Assembly (NCBI GenBank): GCA_013398055.1
Contig: VZRS01012054.1
Span: 1 to 64,000 of the forward strand
Direction: 5' to 3'
Length of the DNA stretch: 64,000 nt
Source of the DNA: Ifrita kowaldi
Lineage: Eukaryota > Chordata > Aves > Passeriformes > Cinclosomatidae
Below, piece by piece: positions 1-15,100 of the stretch (position 1 is its first letter; each line of letters opens with the position of its first letter). The position numbers were made by a program, and so were the translations under genes. Under the pieces are notes generated by a model that was given only the letters and a program-made list of their open reading frames with translations, was not told where the DNA came from and ran no database searches.

Positions 1-20
1 TATGTGTGTGTGTGTGAGTG
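1..20. repeat. (TG)n microsatellite at window edge
   Basis: Alternating TG/GT dinucleotides with one GA interruption run from the first base of the window. The tract probably continues outside it, so its true length is unknown. Confidence 0.8.
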
Positions 21-3000
21 TATTGGCCATCACACAGGACGGGAGCTTATTCTGGGAGACCTGAGGCTGGTAGACGAGCAGGTGGACAGGGTACCCCAAC
101 TTCCCCTACATCGTCTGATAACTCTGCTCTGGAAAGGCTGTTCACAGAATCTGAAACTAAGCTGACTTCCCCAGATTTCAAACCACAATGTTAATTTTTT
201 GGAAAAAAAAGCTTTTACTGCTATTTTGATGATTTCCTTGAGGTTTCTTTTTGCTGGAAACAATTTCAAACAATGAATATTATCTGCTATCTTTCTCCCA
301 TTTCTTCTACTATCATTTTTCTTTCCTAAAATTGCCCATCCCTGGCACCTTTTTTCATCCAGAAAAATGTGAATGCTTAAACTTTTGGGGTGTCTAGTCT
401 TTAATGATATTCTAGTTTGGAAACATTTTGAAGAAACAGTCAGTATAATTTCTGTCTTTTTCATGTAGAAAAAAACTTCTTTTCAATTCATTTAGTCTGG
501 AAAAGAGAGAAATTTGCAATGTGTGTCACAGACAGCTTTGTGCTAAGGCCATATGTTGTTGAGCAATAATCTCGAAAAAATCAGCTCAAATTCTTTCTAA
601 AGACAGAGAGTTCGTAGATGAGGATTGCTCTCCCAAAGATTACGGGTGCTGAAACATCATTCCATAGCCCCTATAGCCTCCGAGTCTGGTATTTTCAGAG
701 GAGAACTTTTTTTAAGGTTTTCTGTCTAGTAGTGCTTTAACATGCAGTGTCTGACTTATGAGTCCAGGAAATTTTTTATCTTATGTGAATATGTGAAAAT
801 TAAGAGGTTCTGAGTAGAGCAGTGCCTGGCAAAGGAATGCTCTTGCTTCTACGAAAATTCAGCCAACCTCTGTTCTCCTGATCCGTGTTCATCTACCAGG
901 AAGGATAGTCCCAGCTTTGGTGACAAGGCTTGTCTGAACAGCAAGGCCCATCTCTGTCCGCCTCTGCCCTCCACAGGGCATGCAAGCTTCGAGAACTTCT
1001 GTGTGCGCAGCCTGAAAGCATCCTACGGTCCTGCCAGTGGCTGCAGCTGTCAGGCGGTCAGCCGCTGGGTACAAGCCTCCCTGGCTCCTGCAGATGTCAG
1101 CTGGGTTTCAGTGCTGCTCTGTGTATTTGGCCTATGGCTCAATAGATGCATCACAGGATTAGCCAGGAAGACTTAGGCTCTTTCACTGTCCTTAATATTC
1201 AAAAGAAACCTGATGATTAGCCAATCCTTTTTTTGATGTTCACTTGTGGGACACATATCAGCTCACAACAGGGACCCTTCTTCATGTGCTTTTATCCCTT
1301 GGCTGATGCTCCAGGGATTCTGATCTGAATCTGTCTACATATAGAAGCAGGAAGGGAAGAGAGAGAGTGAGAGTCCCTAGCTCCCATCACAGATGGCTGA
1401 TAATTAGTGTACTGCCTCCATCTCCTTAAAAACACAGCAAAAAAGATAGTTTTCTAGTGACAATGTGATGACTTCAAGCTGTTTTGCATCTCAGTAATGC
1501 TCTTGGAAAAACACAGAAAGAATTTCTATCTCTGAATAAAAATAAACACTTGAAAGTTTATTTTTACTTATTTATACTGTGTCAAATATTACACACCCTT
1601 CAAATTTATTACATGGGAAATGTTGTCTGAGTGGGATCTGCAGACTTATGGAAAGGGAGATATATTAGGAATAACTGCCAAAACCTTTCAGACACCAATA
1701 TCATAATAGAACTCAAAAGTAAATGTATATTAAATTAAAAGCCATAGGATGGCTGAACCACGACCCAATTTTAGTTTCTGGTTTAACACTCTCAGCCTAA
1801 CACACACTCTGCTCTCAGTCAGGACTCACGTTCTACTGTGGTGTCTCCTCATTTAGCTGATTCAGTCCTGTGGCACCAGGTGTGCATGGTCTGTCCCACC
1901 ACAACCCTCATGAGCACAGCAGTACTACTCACAGGCAATGCAAGGTGTGCAGTCTTCTAATGGATAAATTGTTACCTTTTCTCAAATACCTACCTCCACC
2001 TTCAAAACTTCCCAGACAAATAAAAATCCCCAAACACTCTAGGGTTTACAATGTTTTGTGGATAGCACCAAATTCTCCAGAGAAGCAGGACATAGGACCC
2101 CATTCCATGGAGCTCTGTTTTCCTTTGTGATGCCAGTCTTAATTATATCCTTCAGTCACCTCTTCTTGTCATCATCTCTCCCCCGGTTAGAAATGACATC
2201 TCTTATTTATTTTTCTGCCTCACTTTCTTAATTATGTTTCTGCTAAAGGGAGATGGGGACCTTCTATCACCAATGGCTCTGGTGAATGATGAGGCTAAGG
2301 CCAGATCCTGTAGGATGTCTATAGCAGTCTTGGACTTTTACCACTTCTTAAGCCAGCATCTCACTTTTGGGAATTACTCCTTTTCCTCACTGCAGTTCAG
2401 CTGAAGGAATTAAACAAAACAAGTACTTGGATGAAAATGCTGTTAAGATTATCTTCAGTATGCTTGAGAATTACCCAGATGTTACTTCAGCTCTAAGTAA
2501 AATCCGAAGATTGTTGTGAAAGCTTAATTTTAGTTAAATGTCTGTGGGACAAATTCTGACTTCACATCTATTGAGAGATCAGCTAATGCCAAGTGCGAAT
2601 AAAACCTGTCAGCCTGGTCTCCCTCAGTGCAGACAAGATGAAAAATAGCCAGACTATGCTTCTTCTGGGACCTGTGCATTAATCTTGCAACCTCGGTTAC
2701 AAGGCATAGGCTGGTGCTCTGTGTTGTGCAGGCAACACAAAACACAGTCTGACCATGCCCAGGAGCAACCTCGGATCTGACCTCACTTGGTAAAGATCGT
2801 CTGTGTGCCTTTGGGCATCTGTGTGTCTCTGGGTTTAATAAATTTCCTCCACAATCCAAAAAGGCTTCTACTGAGGGTCAAGTAATATGCTTTGACCCCG
2901 TTTTTCTGCTTTAAACCCAGATGGAAAACTAAGCACCAGGCAGCCTCTCTCTCAGCCCTTCTCTATCACCTCCATCCCACAGTGGAATGGAAAGTAGAAT

Positions 3001-3055
3001 CAAAAGTAGAACTTGTAGGTTGAGATAAGAACAGTTTAATATTTGAAATCAAAGT
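21..3055. other. Non-coding stretch, nothing recognised
   Basis: All frames are interrupted by frequent stops, and the short open frames here (up to 144 codons, at 30-464 on the minus strand) give low-complexity translations without family motifs. I see no transposon end, RNA gene or clear splice-bounded exon. The stretch at 2530-2860 has somewhat higher GC but no recognisable protein. Confidence 0.6.
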
Positions 3056-3106
3056 AAAATACAATAACAATGGTAAATAATAGTAATAGTAATAATAACA
3101 ATATTG
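3056..3106. repeat. Degenerate AAT/AGT trinucleotide tract
   Basis: Interrupted AAT, AGT and AAC triplets form an imperfect trinucleotide microsatellite. On the complementary strand it translates as a run of tyrosines, which explains the spurious minus-strand open frame across it. Confidence 0.75.
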
Positions 3107-6100
3107 GGAAAGGAAAAGACCCCCCAAATGATGCACAACACAATTGTCCTGCACCCGCTGACTGATGCCAGATCCCCATTCCCCAGCCCAGACTGGCCAC
3201 CCTCTGGGTTACTCCCTCAGTTCATACAGCGCGCATGGCATCCTGTGGTGTGGAATATCCCTTCGGTCAGTTTGGGTCACCTGTCCCAGCTATGCTCCCT
3301 CCCAGCTTTGTTTGCAAACCCCCTCCACTCCCTCCCTGGCACAGCATGAGACAGGGAAAAAAGAAGTCCCTGACTTAGGATAAACATGACTCAGCAAAAC
3401 CCAAAACATCAGTGTGTTATCAACACCATTCTAATTCTGAATCCAAAACACAGCACTGTAACAGCTACTGAGAGAAAATTAACACTACTCCAGCTGAAAC
3501 CAGGATACTATACCTATACAGGCACTGAGTAGGACTGAGATGTGATCAGGTTTTCCCCATGAAAGAACTATTGCCATACCAATTTCCTGCAGTGTCTTCT
3601 TTCTTTCTCTTCATTTTATCTCTCAGCTTTTTATCATTTGTGGCAAGTGCAATTAATGTCAGTCAAAAGTCTTCTTTTTATTGACTTAATATTGTCCTAA
3701 AGTGCTTCTAACTCATTCTAGTCCAATTTTTAAACCCTTCCATGAATGCAAAGTTTTAGTAACTAAGGAGTACAGTCATCATCATCAGCTTTTAGCATTG
3801 AAATCTCTGCAGTTTAGAGGGAAGCCAGTGAGTGATTCCCCAGCCTCTACACATGTTATGATGCTTGCTTCCATGCTCTTATTTTACATCAGCCTAGTGA
3901 GCAGAAACAAGGTATAGGTTTTTGCATCTCTGGAGTAAGACAGGAATGGCTGTGAATAATGAAAAAAATTGTCTCTTGGTACACCTATATAACAGCTTGC
4001 TGACAGTCTCAAAACCTTTTTATCTTCTTCATTTGTGCATCTAAAATCATACTATTCTTATTTTGGTTGGCTAATGTTTCTGCCCAATTTTTTGGTAAAT
4101 CACCATATGGGGAAAATACATATATGTAAGAAAAACTCCTTGCTAAGTTGAGCTGAATTGACTGGATGTTGCCAAAACATGAACCAAACAATTAAAGCAG
4201 CGCTTGGAAAAGCTTTTGGGAGACAGATTTCTGGAGTGCCCAGATTTTTGGAAATTGCAATGAGTCAGTGGACTGAACAGAGACTATTACTGAAGAAGAT
4301 ACTTTCTCAGTGTGGGTGTACATGATTGTTTCTTTCCCAGATCAATCAGTGTTTAGTAAATTGCCTCCAGCAGGGAAAATGACTGTGTAGCTCCAACGTG
4401 GCACTGTTCTGGAAGTCTGAATGTGCTGGTTCAGATCACAGCCAAAGAGTGCAGCCAACACCAAACTTGTTGGATAGAAGAAGACCTTTGCCTGTCTTTG
4501 AACTCCTTTTTGTTTTGATATAAGCATATGACAAAGAAGTGTCAGCCTGAAAGTTTTTGATTTATTTATTGTTTTAGTTGGTCGTTTTGGATGGTTCTGG
4601 CAAATAAATGAAGGGAAATAACTATTTGCATACACTTTTTGAGCAAGGGTGTTTAGCAGATGACATGAGAGTTGTTCAGTCAGTGCAGTTTGAGCACAAA
4701 GGCAGTGTTCACCATCAGCCATTAAATATGCCAGCTGTTTGCCTGGGAAATCACATAGGGCACCTTCTGAGCATTTTTGTCATTATCGACTCACTTTTTG
4801 CGTTGGGCAGGAGCTGAAGAGATTGAAGTAAATCAAGGCGTTAGAGTAAAAATAAGAAGCTCTCACACTATCCATTTCCAGCTCCCAGTTTATGAACCTG
4901 TCTGTTCCTGAGGACATACTATATGTTTTGTGATGCAGCATCCTGAAGCTCCACTTCTCTGTGCATTCCAGTGCACATAATTTCAAGCTGGTATCAGTGC
5001 TTTTTACTGTGCAGCTTTTCCACCCAGGTATAACTTAAGCTCACTGGTTTAATGCAGCTCTTGGAAGACAACTGGATCACCTTCTGCCGGACCTGAGCCT
5101 CTGCACAGTGAGCTCTCCATCAGCTGCAGCAGGTGGAATTGGCATGACGAACTGTTTTTGAGGTGACAGTGGAGGTTTTTGTTTTGTAGTGCCTGATAGG
5201 AAGGCTGCAAATCTTCCCATTTCTCTGCCATGCTCCTCAAGGTTCCTCCAGGCCCTGTGCCACCAGCAAATAGAGCCTGCAACTGCACTGCAGCTCCGCA
5301 GCCAGACCTTTTAGATGTATTGGCCCACCCTTAAGAACTCTGCAGTGTATTTGAATTTTTCTTCTGTAATGAAAGGAAAGATAAGAGTCACCTTTAGTGA
5401 CTTGAAAGCAATAGACGAAAACTGGCTCAGTTTTTCAAAAACTATAATTGTGACATTCTTCATGGAAAGCTCCACTTGCAAAGATGAATGTTTCATTAAT
5501 TTTTAAGGATGTGAAACTGTATGGGAACATTAACTAGAGCATTTGCTGTCTAGCCAATGCATTAATACCATGCAACAGTCATATTATTTTACTCTGTTAA
5601 AATAGTCATCAAAAAGCTAGCTAAACTTAAAATGGTGAAACATCAAAGTGCACTTTTATTCTTATGAGCGATTACTTAGAAGAAATTACTAGTTTTCTCA
5701 CTAAAAAATTGCTATGAACTCTCCCTCCAAAAACCCCTTGAATAATGTAAATCTCAATCTAAAATGCTGCCTGAAAGAGATGGGGTAAATTCTATTATTC
5801 ATAAACAGTGTTCTATGTCTGGAAATTAATTATCACTAAACCTCATTTTTCTCTATCACTACTCAATATCCTGTAAGCAGACAAACAACACCTGGTGGCT
5901 AAATCTGACCATTGTATTAATGCAGTGATGTTTCCTCTCTTTCTTTAAAACAAGTTTCTTAGATAATGCTGGAAATAACAAGAGGAAAGAGAGCTGATTG
6001 TCTTCTCCTTACTTGAGGTGTTGTGTAGTCATGCATATTAGTCCAAAAAAAGCATTAAACTGTCTGTCCCAAGGGAAACGATCATATAAGGCAGGAACCA

Positions 6101-9100
6101 GTCAAAAATAAACAATGTTTGTAAAGTTGGCTGGGAGTTGGTAATCTTCAAAAGTTTGCTGAGCATATCTGGTTTCACTAACAATTTTCCTAAATTTTGC
6201 CTGTGGTTTTCAGTTTTTCAGTTAATGTGTATCCTTCCCTGGCCCAGCATAACCAGTTTGGATGCATGTATCCAAACAGAGAAAGGCAAAGGCACTTGGC
6301 AGAGAGATTAATCTCAAAAGAGTCCAGAATGCAGACTACTGTTGATATAGTCAGGAGAAATGGTCACTGAAGAATCTTAGGGAAGGATTTTTACCTTTTA
6401 CTGGGGAAAATTTTCTGTTAAAACAAAGCTTGCTTTACCTTGATTTTGGTATTCAGCTCCTTTCTAGAGTCTTAAAAATGAAGAACCACACATGATTTCC
6501 ATAAGGCTACTTAGAGCAGGATGGAAATAACACATTCCTAAAATATATATTTTACATGCTGAATGCAAGTGCAAAAGGCATTTTGGTTTTACACAATACA
6601 CTTGCATCTTGGGTGCTGCTGAGACCAACTTATGTGTTAACTCATTCTGTTAAGTGTAGTGATCCCAAGAACATTAAGGCAAGCATTGAAAAAACCACAA
6701 AACCAACAATGAAGCAACCCAAAACATCACAGAATTGATGCCTTTCATCTCCAGATTTCAAGAATCCAGGTGTGATGTACTGCATGCTGTAATCATAGCA
6801 TGAAAATTAGAAATATATCTGGGAAGGACCAGAGGAGGATGTGGTTTGTATGTGCCAGGGTACAGCATCTAAGTATTCAGCAAAACTAATTCAAGAATGT
6901 TTTATAAATCCAGAAATATCACAAAAGTGACACCATCTAATCTTCCATCTGAGGGAATTTGTTTTTGACCAATCTACAGCATCCCCAGCACTGCATAAAG
7001 TACCTTCTGTTTCCTAAGTACACTCAATTTGTTCAATTGTGCCGTTATTTGTTAGCCTCTTTTGTACTTATTGGCAGGTAGAAATCAAAATTTATTAGAC
7101 TTTCACAAAACTAGATTTTTAATTTTGTTTATCCTTCCTACACATATAAGAATGCAGCCTGTGTAGGAGGAGAGAGTACAGCTGCACTGCAGGAAGTTAT
7201 GAAAAGCACTTAAGAAAGGTATAATACTACTTCATCCAAATCTACCCATATTCTTCTACCTTCCTATTACTTTCTGCATTTTAAATATACGTTATCCCTT
7301 TTCCAGAAGAACATTCTGGTGGTATTCTGAAATCCTCTCTTATTGAAATAGAAGCCTTGAAAGAAATCTTTGTTGTTGAAATGTATTTTCTGGTTGGCTT
7401 ACAATGTTATAAAATTTTCTGACCTCTAGTATGAGCATTGCATATTCACCAAAATAGATTCTGCCACCGAAAAGTTGCTAAGCAACAAATCCTGTCTGAT
7501 CTATTGTAGTTCAAATAAATGAAGCAGACATATAGAAGAGAGTTTATAAACCTAATGGGTTGTAAAAAACAAACAAATCTAAACCCATAAACAAAGAGAT
7601 ATATAATGTATTTAATAGCAAAATAAATAACTGAAGGGAAAAAAAATCCACCAAAAACCCCCAGCGAATACAAAGAAAGTATTTGAAGACATTTTAAGCA
7701 AAAGCAGAAAAGGGTCAGCATTGTCACTTCACAGGTCCAGATTAGCTGTCACTTCTCTCTGCTCTTTGGCATCCTTAATGGTTACTTGACCTTTTTGCTG
7801 GGTACTTTTCCTTGCATGATACAATAAGTGTTACTTAGTTAAAAATAAGCTTTTAGTCATCTTTCAGATGAGCTATCATGATTTCTTTTTTTTTTTTAAA
7901 TTTATCTCTAGAGTCAGGGGAAAACTTGCCTGTGCTTTCATGCTCCGCATCCTACTGCACCTCCCATTGTCCTGTTGCTGCAGTCTGGCCTTCAGAGCTG
8001 GGCAGTTGAAGCCAGAAGAAGGAGGAGTTGCAGCTTCTTACTGAGACTCAGAGGAGGTGCCATTGACCTGGGGCAGCCCTCCAGACACCCATCGTCTTTG
8101 CAGGCAAATAGCTTTTCCTGTTTGAGGCAAACTCTGCACATTTTTTGTGCACTTGGGTGACTGTGAGGGTTTCTTTTACTATCTTGCTTTGCCTCCTACA
8201 GGTTCATATTATTGGATGGCTAAAACTTTTGGCTGTTATTTCTAGAGCAAGACCCTCAGCTGCTGCCATAGTTTGCTCCCCTAATTACCTGTGCCTGTGA
8301 TTTTGAGTCTCAAATTTCTGTAATTTACACTAACCTCTATAAGATTATTCTTATCACTATAACCCCTTGGATGATTTCACCTCTACGACGTTGTGGATCC
8401 TTCCCTTCCATGATCAGGACTTCAGTGCAAGGTAATTGTCACAAAATTTACTGCATGTTCTTAAGGAAAAGGAAGCTGTTTTTATTACACTAAATCATCA
8501 TGCAGTTAGATTTCAGTCTGTCTGGCTCTCATGCTCACAAGTGCCGAGATGTCTGTGCTCTGGATGTGGTACTTGGGTGAGGCACAAGGATAAGGGATTC
8601 TGTCTGCATCTTTTGGCTACTGCTTGGCTGGTAACAACAAAACATGTTTTGGACAGATGTTTTATATCCAATAGGAAACATCAGCCACAATGTGGTAATG
8701 CTTTGTCTCAATTCATGCTTGCTTCACTTTTCACAAATCTTGGGTCAAGTTGCTGTCCATTGACTCTTCTCCCGTGTTTTAAATATACAAGACACATATC
8801 CAGCCATTTCCTGCTGATCCAATGGACAAAAAACAGTTATAAGGGATCCATCACAGCCTTTCTGCTGGTTTGAGGTTTGCAGGTCTTCTGCTGATGGACT
8901 GTCTGGCCTGTGGGCTCACCTGCCAGAAACAGCATTCATACCAACTCTAATTCTACAAACTGTTAACTAATTTCTGCACTGATTTATGAGCAGAGTCACA
9001 GCTCTTTGCTTACAGATTGTAAGCCTGGGAGGCATCTTTGAGGTGAAATGCTGGTAAGTTAAAAACAGAAAATAAACTTTCATGGTTGCACTGTCTAGTT

Positions 9101-12100
9101 GTGTATTTATTTGTATTCTGCAAAAGCTACATTGGAAGTCTTTAAAAGCATTAGTAGAAGGACAGAAGAAAATTAAAAGTGAAAATAGTGATTTTAAGAA
9201 AAGTTAATGGAACAGAAAAAAACCCAGTAGCCTCCTTTCACCATTCCCAGTAAGATCTTGGTCCTTTTCAGGCCTGACTCAGAGCTAGGGCTTTTCCACT
9301 GGCTTGTATGTGCCAAGCCTCTGTTTTATTTTAGTGTAAAAGCTACTTGATCTAAGGCAAAGGCCAATACATAAGTCAGAATTAAATAGGCACCTCAAAT
9401 CACATTCTTTTCTCATTATTATTCACTTGAGAAACAAGTTCTGTTCCAGCCTTGCTAAGTTGTTTGACAGAGACATCAGTCACTCCTCAGAAATAAAGGA
9501 ATGGAAATGAGTTATTTCTATTTTCTCCTGGTGTTTATGCAAGTTTCCCCTTAAGCACTTACCAGAATGAAAGCTTTTCATCTAGCACTTTAATTCTGTA
9601 CACCTTTTCCCTGGGACCAAGAAAATAAAATAATAGCGGCACTTAATGAAAGGGAAAAAGTAATCACTGGAGAGGAAACACTCCAGGAGCAGGTAACTCT
9701 CACAACTTATTGAATACAGTCAGCATAATTATTAGACCTTTTTAATGACTGTCATTGCATGTGAATGCTATTCATGGAAATTCCAGGTGTTCATCTGGAA
9801 AGAGTTTCTTTCATAGTACAAGCAGCAGGAATAGGGATTTGCAAAATGTATTTTTTAAACAGGTTTTCTCTCAGCATGCCAGATTTTATCATTTTAAGGA
9901 GATCTTGGGAGTGAAGAGCTGAGCTGAAACTCAGATATGCATGAAATTCTTATGCTTTGCAGATACTATGTTTTGCAGTACCTTAAAGAAACTTTTTAGT
10001 CTGTCAGGTATTTCACTTAAAAAACAGGTGTCACACTCAGATTTCTCCTCTGGTGCTGACCTCTCTGGGCTATTCAGTTTGCCTCTACTTTGGGAAAGAA
10101 CATGTCACTTTTCATTTTCCTTGCAAAAATCTTCATCCCTCTGACATCTCCAGGTTTGATCTCACACAATGTTGTTCAAAGACCGGAGAGGAAAGAGTCC
10201 GTGTTGGTGCAGCATCTGTGAGGCTCTGCAGGGAGCAGAAACACATGATGGGGTTGGGGGATTCCTATGTGGGGGATCCTTACAGCCTCTCTCATCTTAT
10301 TCCTGCAAAACCATGTCACCACACTTCTTATCAGCAGTGCACATGAGGATTGTTCTTCCTGCACTGGAGAGATCCTAGCCTGTTTGAAAAGTAATCTGTT
10401 GAAGCCAAATGAATTGAAGATGTATGCCAACATACTTGTTTTTTTCTCCCCTCGTCTAGCTCTTGCTTCCTCTCATTTCATAATATCCACTGCACAGGTA
10501 TCAATTATTTTCTTGGTGCCTTTCAGACCCATTTATTTACCTTCATCTAGAAGAAGGTCCTTAATCTGCCCCTGTTATAAGTAAACCCATTATGCTTTCT
10601 GCCTCCTTTCACCTTTATAAGCTTCCCCTTTACACAAATCTGTAGCCTAGTAGGTTTTTATTCCCTGAAGCATTGCAAATAATAGCAAATGACAAACCAG
10701 CAAGACTTGTTGGAAGAAAATTTACCAATGAAAGCAAATTTTTTCGAGTCCTAGTTCATGGTCCTGTGGCAAGCAGAAGACATGACCGTCAGATTTTTGG
10801 TCAGTAGTACTGCTGGTTCATGATTAATGAGCAATTAAGTTTCTGGACTGAGTCCTGCATTTGGTTTCTCACCACTAGGCAGCAATTGTACTCAGTACAC
10901 AACTTTTCTTGAAAGTTGAATATCAGAAATTACCCAGAGACTGGGTAAAAAGCATCTGCTTTTCTTTGTTGCATGCACTTTATGTGGACTATTATTGTGT
11001 GATGTCTTTTGGTTTAGAAAACTGACTTTAGTCTTCAGGAAAAGCATGTTTTGCATTTCAATTTCTCATGTCAGGGTAAAACTCCTCTTAGGAAAGGTTG
11101 GTCTGTCTTTCAGTGCAAATAGTTTAGAGCAGTCTTTTATTGGCAGTGGAGTATACTCTCACAAACCCCAATGTCATTTTTTCCTTGTGCAAAGCCCCAT
11201 TCCTGCTGCTTTCTACTAAGAGGCCAGCAGGTGTTGTGAGACAGTGGAGCAGCAGACTTCAGCTAAGCCTGCTGCTGCGTTTTCAACATCAACCCTTGTG
11301 TTAACCAGTTAATGCCCACAATCTGTGCCTATGTCTGCCCAGAGCTCTCACAATACTCTGTTATGGGGAGTAACAGAGCTTGTTTTATGCCTATTATAAC
11401 CTGAAGGGCCACATGAAATAGAGGGCAAAAAGTATGTAGCCCACAAAAAGTATTACAGTCAAGATAATCGGAAGCTTCTCAAGTACTATGCCTTAAAGAT
11501 GGGATATGGACATTTTCTAAGTGAGGCTGATATCCAGACCTTGAATATTTCTGCAGATAAAACAAATCACCCATCTACCCATCTACCACAGTGCAGCTGG
11601 ATACCAGAAATATGCCTGTGTGTGAACCCAGTGCTCCTGAGTCACCAGTTTGAGGAAAACCCAGGAGCTCGCCAACTAGCTGTCATCAGAAGGAAGACAG
11701 TGGACTGGCTGCAGATCATGGGCCCCCTTGGAAGCAGATGAGAGACCCAACTTCTGGCCACCTTCACAACTAGGTATTCAACTACAGGGTGCAGGAACCC
11801 TCGTGATGTAACTTTCTTCATCCAATTAATATGCTTAAAAGTACCACTCAATATCCTGGTAGGACAATCTGACCCTTCCTTCTAAAGGTGGTCCTGGTTG
11901 CAGAACTGATCAAATAGTACATAGCTAAAACACTTGTAAGCAGGCATTTTAAAGCTATTCATGCAGAAGAGGTCATGCAGTGCAGCCTTTTGTACATCAT
12001 TAAGCTATTTAAGACATTTTGTATTTGGTTTATGAAATAACATAGTGATAGATTATTCTTGTGCTTGAGTGGTCACGTAGGAGTGTAGCCAGTTGGGCTG

Positions 12101-15100
12101 TAGGGACTAAGAAGGGCAGAGGTATGAGTGATCTTGCTTGACCCAGCTCAAGATGCTACTGCAAGGGCTCTTGCAGCAGAGGCAGCTCTCACCATCCAGA
12201 AAACAAGCTACCACCTTATTCGGAAGATTAAATTACTGGTGGGAACTTTACCTCTTGCCAAGATCTCAGTAAATTTATTTTGCTCCTCAGCTCTCTGTAT
12301 GTGAGTGTCTGTGCAACAGCCCTTAAGTCTGAGCCTTCATTTTTTTCACCTTAACCTGGTACTGATCCCTTCAGACATTATGGCTGTCCTGACACAACTA
12401 TGTCCGCAGACACAAAGCTGACATGTGCACAAAAAAAATTACAAGGATCGTGTTCTAGAGCACCTGCCCCCCCACTCCACCCTTTTAAACTAAGAATTTC
12501 TGTAGATTTCGTGTTGGAGGGGGAAAAGCCATTAGCTTTCTTAATGAATGAAGGTAATGTAATAAGAAATGAGGAGGAGAGGAAGAGTCGGGTTAAATTC
12601 TGCAGCCATTTTGCTGTTACAGTTAGCCACTCTCTAATGAGCCTTAGTATTTACAAGGACCCCTGCTGTTGATAAAAGCAGCCAGAAAACAGAGCCCCCA
12701 CCCATCCACAGTCTCTCCAAACCAGACAGTCCTCCTCTCCAGAGGATCTGAGCACTTCCAGCTGAGATGGGCACCAGTTTCCTTCAGCTGACAGTGGGAA
12801 CAATGGCGACACAACTGGCTGAAGAACAACCTGTGCAAAGTCTGGTCATGCAGCAAGAACTGTGACAGGTGGTGTCTGGGGACTCACTGGTGTCAGCTCT
12901 CTCAGTATCAACTCTAAAAATTTCTAAAATAGCTGCTCTCATCCTTCCTGGAGGTGGGGGCTGACCTGAGATTGAGTGAAATGTCAGCAGTCTTGCCTTG
13001 TGCACAGCACCTTCAAATAATGCATTTTGGTGCTTCCAAAAGAGTTGGAAGAGGGAGAGAAAGGAGCACAGAGTTTTAAAAAGAGACCCAAATGTCCTTC
13101 ATACCTGCTAATATGTCTTAAGTTAAACTGTATCCCAGAAATGGACAAATTTAGCTTTTTGTGGAGTGTAGCCACTTGCTTACCAGGTTGCTAATATTTT
13201 ATTTAAAAATACAACCCTGCACATGAGACACAGTGGTTCTGAGAGCACCGCGATACAGTCAGAAGTCTCCATTTATTCACAAAAGTCATACAAGCAGCTT
13301 TTTTAAAAAAAAATTCTTGGCCAATCTCACCTCTGTGCTGGGGTGAGGTGTTTAATCACCCTGGTGTCATTGTGAAGTGTTTTCAGATTATCTGCGAGGT
13401 AGCTGAAGAGCTTCATGAATATGTCCTGAGAGTAGGGTACTTTTATGTCTAACCAATGACAAGCAGCAGCCTTATTTTAAATAGTGGCTTTCTGTTGATT
13501 TAAAAAATGAATTCACTGCACCCTTGGTGATAAAAGAACATGATTAGGGGGTTCCAAAGCCAAACACTTAAACAGCACTAAGTGTCAGGATTATGTCTCC
13601 AATCTCATTTCAGCTGCCACTTTATATCTTCTGATACTGTGATTACGTGTACACTTGTTTTTCTTCAAAGTGACCTGTGACCATTTGGTTACATGAGCAG
13701 TTATTTGACATTTATTTTATCTTCCTTCTTTATCATACACACTTCAAACTCTGCTGTGAAGATAGAATAATTAATTTCTTCACAGGCTTTTTGAAGGTGT
13801 CTGTCAATGTGTCACTCTTCCTGGGTGCTTTAAACGTAAAACTTTATATATTTTTGTGAATTAAAAAGAGTATTTGCACCTGTTTCACTGATGGAAGGAT
13901 GATTCCAACAGCAACTAGAAAAAACACTTGTAAAATTTTTGTTGTTACAAAGTGGTTCACTGTCACATGCCACAGGAAGATGTCAAAGACCAGTCCTCAT
14001 TGCCTTCAGCTGCACTGAAGGCTCAGTGGTTCTACATTCCCCCATGCTCTATGGCACTTGAAAAAAATGTGTCATACACTTAGAGATTTGTACAGTGTTG
14101 AGGCAACATGTCTCGTGATACACAGGAACTCTGAGGTAGATACCAGAGCTGGAAAGCAACTCTTCAGGGCAGTGTTTAAGAGTGCAGATGAAGAAACCTC
14201 CCTGTTACACCTGCAGTCATCCATCTTGTCACACAGTACTTGTCTATCAGCCAAAGAGTTCAGTGCGCTGAGGGAGCCAACTAAACCTTTGCAGCTGATC
14301 TTATTATAACTCTGACTTCTGTGCACCCAGTTCTTCAATCTAAGTTGCTGTCTCTGTATTCCTCTATTTTGGCCCTTCTCCATTCCCAGCCACTGTCCAA
14401 ATTGCATCCCGAAAAAAAAACCTCTGACCAATTAGAGTAAAAAATATGACTTTACTGTGACCAAATTCCTTGAAAAAAGTGGATGCCTCCTACATCAGGT
14501 TGGTAACAGCAAAGCAGCGCACATCATATCCACCTGGAAATGATAAAAATTTTGGTTTTTGCTATATATTAGCATTGCAGCAAACATATGGACATGTGTT
14601 GAGTTACAATAAATTATTTTATATGACTTTGAAGTTCATCTTTCTTAACTAAACTCAAGGTTAGTATTAGTATTCCTGGAATGATTCAATCCCTCAAGAC
14701 CACAGATTGAATATTTGTTGTGATGTGGTGTGTATTTTTACGATAATAATGAAGAAGCTTTTCCTGTATTCATTGTAAACCTCATGCCTTCATTCTTTCA
14801 TTCTTTACTTCAGTGCTTCTTTCTGACTTATGTTGTAGTCTAGTTCCACTGGACTAGATGGATGTTTGTCCTGGGCTTTTAAGGCAATTCTTGCATCATA
14901 GGTTTATAAGCTTGTGCTAAAGTATTTGCTATCTGGGTAAAAAATTCATGCTTCTCTTTCATTTTCATCTAGTGCAAACAGAGATGCTTTTTAAATACGA
15001 GTTCTTCTTTCTGCTGGTTAGACATCATTAGCTTCTAGCTATATCTGGTGAACAGCTTTCCTTTCCATGATTCAGTCTTCTGCTAATGATGTCATGTGAT

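Noticed and set aside
30..464. 144-codon minus-strand open frame
   Set aside because: Lys/Ser/Phe-rich translation with no motif; it looks like chance.
3104..3383. Overlapping Pro/Ser-rich open frames
   Set aside because: Two frames are open over the same GC-richer stretch without a motif or splice context.
8436..8873. 145-codon open frame (+)
   Set aside because: The translation has no family motifs and there is no supporting context.
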